From Pseudanabaena sp. CAN_BIN31 (GTDB taxonomy: Bacteria > Cyanobacteriota > Cyanobacteriia > Pseudanabaenales > Pseudanabaenaceae), in contig JAJAZG010000197.1 of the NCBI GenBank assembly GCA_026785865.1, positions 1-7,133 on the forward strand: 7,133 nt of DNA. Direction: 5' to 3'. Under the pieces are notes generated by a model, which did not search any database, was not told the DNA's origin, and was given only the letters and a program-made list of their open reading frames with translations. This document shows positions 1-4,791 of this stretch, piece after piece (position 1 is the stretch's first letter; every line of letters begins with the position of its first letter). Made by a program: the position numbers and the translations under genes.

Positions 1-411
1 ATCTTATTTCTGTTCCCCTCACGCGCATGGGCGGCAAATCCTAGCCAAGTTATCCAATTACAAACCACTAGAAGCTGTCAAGTTTGTGATTTGACGGGAG
101 CATATTTACCAGTTAGCAAATTAGACTACACCTATCTACTTGCCGCCGATCTCAGTCGGGCTAACCTAGTAGGCGCGAGTATTACATTCTCTAATCTCAG
201 TCGCGCAAATCTCAATGGCGCAAATTTGAGCTGTGTCAATTTCAAGCGCACCAAAATGTTATTGACAGATTTTAGTGACGCAATTTTTGATAAAACCGAC
301 CTTACTGAAGCCGATCTTACCAGTGCCACGATATCGGAAGCACAGTTAGCAAAAGCAAAGTTATGTAAAACAGTTTTATCGAATGGATTAATATCAAATC
401 GCGATTGTTGA
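1..411 (+). CDS. Pentapeptide-repeat protein, exported, 5' end missing
   Basis: The frame is open from the first base, so the true start lies upstream of the window; 136 residues are visible. The first visible residues are hydrophobic (ILFLFP) and lead to SRAWA-ANPSQ. This looks like the end of a Sec signal peptide with an AXA cleavage site after residue 11, so the mature protein is probably periplasmic or thylakoid-luminal. A two-cysteine motif (SCQVCDLTGAYL, residues 25-36) starts the repeat domain, as in many cyanobacterial pentapeptide proteins. About 20 tandem five-residue units of the A(D/N)LXX type follow to near the C-terminus, for example ADLSR, ANLVG, ANLNG, ADLTS. Such repeats fold as a right-handed quadrilateral beta-helix; the biochemical role of most cyanobacterial members is unknown. 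A TTG at 91 could initiate, but the open frame and signal peptide upstream argue against it. The gene converges on the acetyltransferase gene. The family call is firm; the function is not. Confidence 0.88.
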   Translation: MLFLFPSRAWAANPSQVIQLQTTRSCQVCDLTGAYLPVSKLDYTYLLAADLSRANLVGASITFSNLSRANLNGANLSCVNFKRTKMLLTDFSDAIFDKTDLTEADLTSATISEAQLAKAKLCKTVLSNGLISNRDC

Positions 412-455
412 ATAGCGATCGCGTGATGCATTAAAATCTCACGCGATCGCTATTC
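410..455. terminator. Perfect 17-bp inverted repeat between convergent genes, probable bidirectional terminator
   Basis: The arms at 410-426 (GAATAGCGATCGCGTGA) and 439-455 are exact reverse complements around a 12-nt loop. Each arm contains one HIP1 octamer (415-422 and 443-450). The left arm includes the last two bases of the TGA stop of the pentapeptide gene, and the right arm includes the whole TAG stop of the acetyltransferase gene. The long, GC-containing stem between convergent genes suggests a shared transcription terminator or 3' RNA-stabilising hairpin. No T-run follows either arm, so a canonical intrinsic terminator is not proven. Confidence 0.6.
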
Positions 456-938
456 GTTGGCAAGATGCTTTAATGCGTCACCAGTGACCCGACAGATCCG
501 CCAATTTGGCAGAACCTCAGCACCAATGCGCGTATAAAAGGCGATCGCAGGTTGATTCCAATCTAAAACTGACCACTCAAAGCGCCCACATTCTCTCGTT
601 ATGGCAATTTGGGCAAGATTGCTAATCAGCGCTTTCCCAATGCCCATACTGCGATATTCAGACAACACAAATAAATCTTCTAGATAGATACCGCGACGGG
701 TGAGGAATGTAGAATAATTCGTAAAGAAGAGAGCAAAGCCGATGATGTGATCCGAATCTGTCTCGGCAACGATCGCTTCAATGCAGGGCTTTGCACCAAA
801 CAGATCTTCTTGTAAAGTCTCGATGTCGCCTGTCACTTTATCAGAAAGCTTTTCATATTCGGCGAGTGCCAAGATTAGCGAAAATATTGCAGAGACATCG
901 TTAAGAGTCGCAGGACGAATCGTAAATTTAGCTTGCAT
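450..938 (-). CDS. GNAT-family N-acetyltransferase, SSAT-like
   Basis: This 162-residue protein transfers an acetyl group from acetyl-CoA to an amine and is expected to be cytosolic. The N-terminus (FTIRPATLNDVSAIFSLI) and LAEYEKL (residues 25-31) are typical of the spermidine/spermine and thialysine acetyltransferase branch of GNAT. Motif A is at residues 85-103: YLEDLFV, then EYRSMGIGKA, whose R96-S-M-G99-I-G101 is the acetyl-CoA pyrophosphate-binding loop. The WSVLDWNQPAIAFYTRIGA segment (122-140) supplies the motif B tyrosine (Y135), the usual general-acid position; E87 corresponds to the glutamate of the YLED motif of SSAT. Length matches the family. The start at 938 is supported by a GGGAG ribosome-binding site (complement of 951-955), 11 nt upstream. 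The gene stands alone; an IS30 element begins 43 bp upstream of its start and may have changed its promoter. The substrate (polyamine, thialysine or another amine) cannot be read from sequence. Confidence 0.92.
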   Translation of the reverse strand: MQAKFTIRPATLNDVSAIFSLILALAEYEKLSDKVTGDIETLQEDLFGAKPCIEAIVAETDSDHIIGFALFFTNYSTFLTRRGIYLEDLFVLSEYRSMGIGKALISNLAQIAITRECGRFEWSVLDWNQPAIAFYTRIGAEVLPNWRICRVTGDALKHLANE

Positions 939-981
939 GGGTTAGTAAAGCTCCCTATAAAGATGTTTCTGTATGATGAAA

Positions 982-1007
982 CGCCAATTCAAACTTGAAG
1001 TGCAACA
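982..1007 (+). repeat. IS30 left terminal inverted repeat (IRL)
   Basis: It begins CGCCAATTCAAACTTGAAG. Compared with the reverse complement of 2013-2038, only repeat positions 13, 14 and 22 differ. Pairing stops outside at 981 against 2039. Confidence 0.88.
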
Positions 1008-1017
1008 CCTAGAGATC

Positions 1018-1046
1018 TTGTCATAAGGGACTCATAAGGATATTCT
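1018..1046 (+). promoter_or_regulatory. Predicted transposase promoter inside the IS30 left end
   Basis: TTGTCA (1018-1023, five of six matches to the -35 consensus) is followed after exactly 17 bp by TATTCT (1041-1046, four of six to the -10). Transcription would start near 1053, about 24 nt before the transposase ATG at 1077. That RNA would keep the AAGG ribosome-binding site at 1066-1069 but lack the left arm of the 1031-1081 inverted repeat. The prediction rests only on consensus match and spacing. Confidence 0.5.
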
Positions 1047-1081
1047 GATATTTATAACAATCATCAAGGTATCCTTATGAG
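1031..1081 (+). promoter_or_regulatory. 12-bp perfect inverted repeat enclosing the transposase start codon
   Basis: CTCATAAGGATA (1031-1042) is the exact reverse complement of TATCCTTATGAG (1070-1081), with a 27-nt loop. The right arm contains the ATG start (1077-1079), and the AAGG ribosome-binding site (1066-1069) lies directly beside it in the loop. RNA that reads in from outside the element would fold this into a hairpin that hides the start codon. RNA from the internal promoter would begin inside the loop and escape it. This resembles the known protection of IS10 and IS50 transposases from read-through expression. A DNA-level operator is an alternative. Confidence 0.6.
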
Positions 1082-2031
1082 CTATACACATCTTACCATT
1101 TCAGACCGAGCAGAGCTTTACAAATTAAGAGAGATAGACAAATTATCAATGTCAGTGATCGCTGCAATCATGAAGCGCTCAAAGAGTACGATATCAAGAG
1201 AACTAAATCGTAACACCAGCGAGGAATACAAAGTTTATTTGCCAGATACAGCCGATGAAACGGCAAAACAACGCAGGGAAAAAGCAAAAGGACGATTCAA
1301 GAGAATTAGTGCTACGACAATAGAGGAGGTCAAACGAGGCTTAGAACAGTACCACAGCCCAGAACAAATAGCAGGACGGATGAAACAAGAAGGGAAGGCG
1401 ATAGTCAGCTATGAGACGATTTATCAAATGATCTATGCAAACCATCAAGAACTGGGGATGTGGAAGCAATATCTGAGACAGAAACAGAAATGAGGACGAA
1501 TCCTAAATCGAGTGGGTATAGAGCATCGTCCAGCAATCGCCGACTTGAAGACAGAGATAGGACATTGGGAGAGCGATACATTGATAGGAGTCAATCATAG
1601 TGGAGTAGTGGTTACGCATGTAGACAAAGCTTCAAAATACTTGCTCTTCTAGATTAGCCAAGAATAAGACAATGGAAGAGATTAATCGCGTCATAATCAA
1701 TCTATTAGAGAAAGTGGAGTCAGCATATTTAAAGACAATGACATTTGATAATGGAAGAGAATTCTGTGGACACGAGAAGCTATCTAAAAGCTTGAAACTA
1801 CAATGTTTTTTTGCCAATCCATATCATTCATGGGAACGCGGATTGAATGAGCATACGAATGGATTAATCAGGCAATTCTATCCTAAATCCACGAACTTTA
1901 AAATAGTGAAGGAAGAGGACTTCTAGAAGATTGTGAATTTAATCAACCATAGACCGAGAAAATCTCTTGACTATCGCACGCCCCATGAAGTATTCTTTGG
2001 GGCATCAGGACCTGTTACACTTCAGATTTGA
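1077..2031 (+). pseudogene. IS30-family transposase, broken by two stops and one frameshift
   Basis: Read through its lesions, this frame gives about 317 residues of an IS30-type DDE transposase. The N-terminal helix-turn-helix is SYTHLTISDRAELYKLRE ... MKRSKSTISRELNRN. The catalytic core shows all three acidic sites: the D of GHWESDTLIG (around 1570), the D of MTFDNGREF (around 1747) and the E of GLNEHTNGL (around 1850). The C-terminus is NHRPRKSLDYRTPHEVFFG. Lesion 1 is an in-frame TGA at 1491-1493, just after LRQKQK; the same frame then continues with GRILNRVGIEHRPAI, so the basic linker was mutated or shortened. Lesion 2 is a +1 shift near 1645-1650, where TAC TTG CTC is followed by one extra base before AGA TTA GCC AAG. 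Lesion 3 is an in-frame TAG at 1924-1926, probably from a CAG glutamine codon. The start at 1077 has AAGG seven bases upstream. Three separate lesions, none at a slippery site I recognise, argue for decay rather than programmed recoding. Confidence 0.92.
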
Positions 2032-2038
2032 ATTGGCG
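2013..2038 (-). repeat. IS30 right terminal inverted repeat (IRR)
   Basis: Its reverse complement begins CGCCAATTCAAATCTGAAG and matches the left repeat at 23 of 26 positions. The transposase stop codon TGA (2029-2031) lies within it. Directly outside (2039 onward), minus-strand homology to a different, IS5-type transposase begins. Confidence 0.88.
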
Positions 2039-2183
2039 GGTTGTTCACTTGGGCTTTTTTTCAACTTGTTCCCGTACCTGACCGTGCAGGGCATCCATTA
2101 TTATGTCTAACACTCCTGACTTCCGCCATTGCTTGTAGTGCCAATAGACTGTGGAGTAGGGGGGGCAGATCTTTGAGTAAATC
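2039..2183 (-). pseudogene. IS5-family transposase remnant (internal fragment)
   Basis: The minus strand encodes PPYSTVYWHYKQWRKSG, followed by VLDIIMDALHGQVREQV and EKKPK, then a TGA at 2047-2045. This matches the N-terminal third of IS5-family (DUF4096-type) transposases common in cyanobacteria, where KKPKWT continues toward the first catalytic aspartate. The TGA probably replaced that tryptophan codon, and the next codons (ACA ACC) run to the IS30 boundary. On the N-terminal side, a run of seven C (complement of 2159-2165) puts DLLKDLPP, the expected preceding residues, in another frame; six C would restore DLPPYST. Upstream homology stops where the palindromic repeat begins. Both ends and the catalytic core are missing, so this is a fossil. 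The family match is from memory of conserved motifs. Confidence 0.78.
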
Positions 2184-2254
2184 CGCCTCAATCCCTCTTA
2201 AAAAGTGGGAAGAATTAATTCTTCCCACTTTTTAAGAGGGTCTAGGGGGATCTC
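2179..2254. repeat. Small palindromic repeat, MITE-like, with a perfect 48-bp core
   Basis: Positions 2193-2216 and 2217-2240 are perfect 24-base reverse complements with no spacer, giving a 48-bp palindrome centred on AATTAATT. The symmetry continues imperfectly outward: AAATCCGCCTCAAT on the left against TCTAGGGGGATCT on the right. The whole unit is about 76 bp. The outer TTTAAGAGGGTCTAGGGGGATC resembles the TTAAGGGGGATTTAGGGGGATC type of dispersed repeat that I recall from cyanobacterial intergenic regions. It carries no gene. Its left edge meets the IS5 remnant, so it may have inserted there. Assigning it to a dispersed family is inference, since only one copy is in this window. Confidence 0.7.
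2200..2233. terminator. Bidirectional intrinsic terminator within the palindrome
   Basis: The stem GTGGGAAGAA (2205-2214) pairs with TTCTTCCCAC (2219-2228) around a TTAA loop. Five T follow at 2229-2233 and five A precede at 2200-2204, so the stem-plus-T-run pattern exists on both strands. On the minus strand it lies about 95-125 nt downstream of the stop of the 771-residue gene and probably ends that transcript. On the plus strand it would stop transcription leaving the IS30 element. Confidence 0.68.
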
Positions 2255-2325
2255 AAACAATTCTTAAATGGTTTCTAAGGGCGATCGCTTCTATTTGATT
2301 TGATATTTGTGACGCTCAAGAAGGG

Positions 2326-4641
2326 CTACAACATTGCTCGAAAATTCCACATCTCGTAACGTCCGTTACGAAGCGTGAGAATTTGTCCTTCAGTGGCACT
2401 GGGCAATACATCAATCCAGATTCTGCCGCCATTCATGTCACTAAATAATAGCGAACCATCGCTAGAAAAAGCGATCGCTAAAGGATAATGCCGATCGCCT
2501 AAATCCACTTGAGCGCGATCAAGCAGTAGTAAATATTCAGGCTTGCCAAATCCATCAAGATTTACTTCCGAGAGCGTCCATTGTTGCTGCACCAAAACAC
2601 TAAAATCTTCAATACCCATCGACACTTGACCATTGCGTTGCAACTCGCTGTACATTGTCCGAATTAGGCGCTCAATTGCTCTAGGTGGGAGATTTCGCCA
2701 ATCAACGGGCGTTCCCCTTGGTGGTGCAAAAGTACCGCCGCTTGTTACTAGTGGCGGAATCATACTTTTGGTTAATAATGGCGCGAGTGAGGCTTCACCT
2801 GTGGCAAGAATTTTCAAGCGTCCGTCATCACCGACCCATAAAGATTGAGCCGTCAGGGTTGCTGTTTGCGATTTTCCATAGCCATCGTACATAACCACGC
2901 CCAGCGTATTATTGAGCGACAGTCCTAGAGTTTTCCATAATAGAATCGACGAGCGATCGCTAAGTTCGCTAAATGGATCGTTCAGCCATTTGTCGCCGCC
3001 TTTAATCAGATTAACGCTAACCTCATACCAAGCCTGTCCCGCTTCAAGTTTTGGCGGTGGTAAAAACCAATCAGAGCCAGCATTCCCTTTGCCAATATAT
3101 GCGACTGTTCCTAACAATTGTTGGGGCTTGAGAGAGATTGGGGCAAGATCGAGTCGTTGCAATAATTGATTGGAATCTTTGGGATCGACTTTTTGCGATC
3201 GCAGCCAATGTTCAGATCGACGTAAGCCATCGCGCTGTAAAACCACTAATCCTCCCCAGAGTTTGATTTCAGTCGCACCCGTAAATGTCAACATGGTCAT
3301 TACTCGTTGCCAAATATGCGGATGATATTTGGCTAGCATTTCCGCAATTTTATCGCCTTTATAGGCAGGATCATTAGCGATCGCCAAAGCCTCAGTCCAT
3401 CGACCATCAACAATATTAGTTAGTGCTTTTTCTCCTAAACTAGAATTAGGATTCTGGGCTTGTTCAGAAGTTATTTTGGCATGTAAGGCGATCAGATCAT
3501 ATTGCTCTTGCAGAAATGGAGAAAGAGTTTTTCCTTGCGATCGCAACTGATCAACCATCAGATTAAATTTCCCCAAAGCAGGAGACCATAAGCCAACACT
3601 TGCCATCACTAAAGCATCTTGATAAGCTTTTGGTTGGTTCTTCGCTTCATTTAGATTCACCTGTCGCAATTGAATTTGATTAATTGAATTTGCGATCGCC
3701 TCTTCAGGTTGGAAGATGAGGAAAGAAGGCTCAAATGCTTGAGTTTGATTAATTACTAATTGGATAGAATTGGTATTGCTTGATAAAGCTTTTCGCCATT
3801 TGGGAAGTTCTCCCGTAGCACTTGTCCATGCATCTAGCTCAACTAATTGAGATCGCTTATCAGTGGCAAAATAGTAAATTTGTCCATAAGTAATCCCATC
3901 AACATTTCCCGAAGTGGTGAACCAAATGCCATTAAATTGAGAGGGTGGATCGTTCAATAATGAGAGCTTTTTGAGTGGGAGTCGATTGCGACTTGACTGC
4001 AACCGTTCGGGAATGGGATAGGTGATATATTTGAGTAAGGGCGATCGCGCAAAGTATTCATCAATTCCTGCGACCGTGGTTGTACTCACTAATAGCAATT
4101 TCTCCACATCGCGATCGCGAATAGATTGATAAAGCCGAATCTCGCGAATATTCTGCGTTTCTGTTTCCAGAACTGTGTAGAGAGTTTCACCTGTTTTTAG
4201 ATTAAAATTTTCACCAAGCTTTAATTGGCTACGCCCTAGCTCCGATTGAATTTGTGAGATACTTTTAGGAACATTCCACAATGATCTGGAGTAAAAAACT
4301 GGAGCATTGGAAGACGCAAGCCAACTAATTGCAGAAGGATTATATAAATAAACTAACCCAAATACTACAAATCCGCCGACAATGGGAATGCTTAAGACTA
4401 TGCCTAGATTTGACCATGTGAGGCGATCGCGCGGATCGACTTCTACTAATTCTGGTGCAATTAATTCTGATATAGAAGGATCAACACCTTGCAGTTCACG
4501 ATCTGTCTTGACAAGATCGCCAAAAGGTTTTGAGGATTTAGGTAAAGATTCCATACGCGGCATTGTCAATCTTGTACGGTTGCCATAGACTAGCATATTG
4601 AAGGGATTGTGCAAGTAAGATGTGCTGTGGCAAATTCTCAC
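2326..4641 (-). CDS. Conserved-type single-span membrane protein of unknown function
   Basis: I do not recognise a characterised family for this 771-residue protein. A polar N-terminal tail is followed by one hydrophobic segment (about residues 77-100, SNLGIVLSIPIVGGFVVFGL onward). The remaining roughly 670 residues are soluble and probably extracytoplasmic. The centre (about 335-440) is helical and TPR-like, with ALVMASVGLWSPALGKF and ALTNIVDGRWTEALAIA resembling tetratricopeptide helices. Near the C-terminus, VNLDGFGKPEYLLL (693-706) resembles an FG-GAP/VCBS-type DxDGxGxxE turn, and VMYDGYGKSQ (583-592) is a possible second copy; the last 80 residues look beta-rich. The longest frame starts at GTG (4641) with no ribosome-binding site. 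A TATAAA -10-like box sits only about 8 bp upstream, which makes a later ATG (4596, 4563 or 4554) likely; 4554 would give MESLPKSSKPF and 742 residues. The gene stands alone and diverges from leuA. HIP1 octamers are frequent within it, consistent with long residence in the genome. Membrane anchoring is well supported; any function is unknown. Confidence 0.85.
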   Translation of the reverse strand: MRICHSTSYLHNPFNMLVYGNRTRLTMPRMESLPKSSKPFGDLVKTDRELQGVDPSISELIAPELVEVDPRDRLTWSNLGIVLSIPIVGGFVVFGLVYLYNPSAISWLASSNAPVFYSRSLWNVPKSISQIQSELGRSQLKLGENFNLKTGETLYTVLETETQNIREIRLYQSIRDRDVEKLLLVSTTTVAGIDEYFARSPLLKYITYPIPERLQSSRNRLPLKKLSLLNDPPSQFNGIWFTTSGNVDGITYGQIYYFATDKRSQLVELDAWTSATGELPKWRKALSSNTNSIQLVINQTQAFEPSFLIFQPEEAIANSINQIQLRQVNLNEAKNQPKAYQDALVMASVGLWSPALGKFNLMVDQLRSQGKTLSPFLQEQYDLIALHAKITSEQAQNPNSSLGEKALTNIVDGRWTEALAIANDPAYKGDKIAEMLAKYHPHIWQRVMTMLTFTGATEIKLWGGLVVLQRDGLRRSEHWLRSQKVDPKDSNQLLQRLDLAPISLKPQQLLGTVAYIGKGNAGSDWFLPPPKLEAGQAWYEVSVNLIKGGDKWLNDPFSELSDRSSILLWKTLGLSLNNTLGVVMYDGYGKSQTATLTAQSLWVGDDGRLKILATGEASLAPLLTKSMIPPLVTSGGTFAPPRGTPVDWRNLPPRAIERLIRTMYSELQRNGQVSMGIEDFSVLVQQQWTLSEVNLDGFGKPEYLLLLDRAQVDLGDRHYPLAIAFSSDGSLLFSDMNGGRIWIDVLPSATEGQILTLRNGRYEMWNFRAML

Positions 4642-4791
4642 GATCTAGTTTTATATTTTAAAGAAAAAGGCTAAGATTGCATCAGCTTGATTATGTGGCG
4701 ATCGCTACAACTTAGCCAACTAATCGTCAAAAAGTCAGCTAATTCTAAATAGTTACGATTCCACAAATAAACATTCATGAATTAACGCATT
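4642..4791. promoter_or_regulatory. Divergent promoter region between the membrane-protein gene and leuA
   Basis: This 150-bp AT-rich gap must hold the leuA promoter and that of the minus-strand gene. For the minus strand, TATAAA (complement of 4650-4655) is a reasonable -10, without a clear -35. For leuA, I see no convincing -35/-10 pair; TCTAAAT at 4744-4750 is a weak -10 candidate. A near-perfect 16-bp palindrome around a HIP1 octamer (TGTGGCGATCGCTACA, 4694-4709) contains GTG-N8-TAC, one base off the NtcA consensus GTA-N8-TAC. No Shine-Dalgarno sequence precedes the leuA ATG, which is common in cyanobacteria. Confidence 0.5.

Larger units (their letters stand above)
982..2038 (+). mobile_element. 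IS30-family insertion sequence, decayed (about 1057 bp)
   Basis: The element is bounded by 26-bp terminal inverted repeats (982-1007 and 2013-2038, 23 of 26 identical). It contains one transposase frame that fills almost the whole length, with the stop codon inside the right repeat, as is normal for IS30 elements of 1.0-1.2 kb. The GTTGCACTTCAA-like inner part of the ends is a sequence I associate with this family. The flanks share no convincing longer duplication; the only candidate target duplication is CG, present just outside CCAATTC at both ends (982-983 and 2037-2038). Because CG is self-complementary, it can equally be part of the inverted repeat. The element contains no GCGATCGC octamer, unlike the host genes. 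The transposase is broken, so it is not autonomous, although the ends look intact enough to be moved by a related enzyme. Confidence 0.88.

Noticed and set aside
132..431. Minus-strand open frame of 99 codons opposite the pentapeptide gene
   Set aside because: It is the antisense of five-residue repeats, which gives its own repetitive pattern; the plus strand has the signal peptide and repeat structure.
1632..1817. Minus-strand open frame of 61 codons inside the IS30 element
   Set aside because: It lies opposite the conserved transposase catalytic core and shows no motif of its own.
1491..1926. Programmed recoding or frameshifting in the IS30 transposase
   Set aside because: The two stops and one shift lie at separate sites without a slippery heptamer or obvious stimulatory structure, and IS30 transposases are normally single-frame.
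975..2045. A longer target-site duplication flanking the IS30 element
   Set aside because: The flanks (ATGAAA on the left, GGTTGT on the right) do not match beyond the ambiguous CG at the repeat tips.
2041..2235. Plus-strand open frame of 64 codons right of the IS30 element
   Set aside because: It is antisense to the IS5 transposase remnant and runs into the palindrome; the minus-strand motifs explain the sequence.
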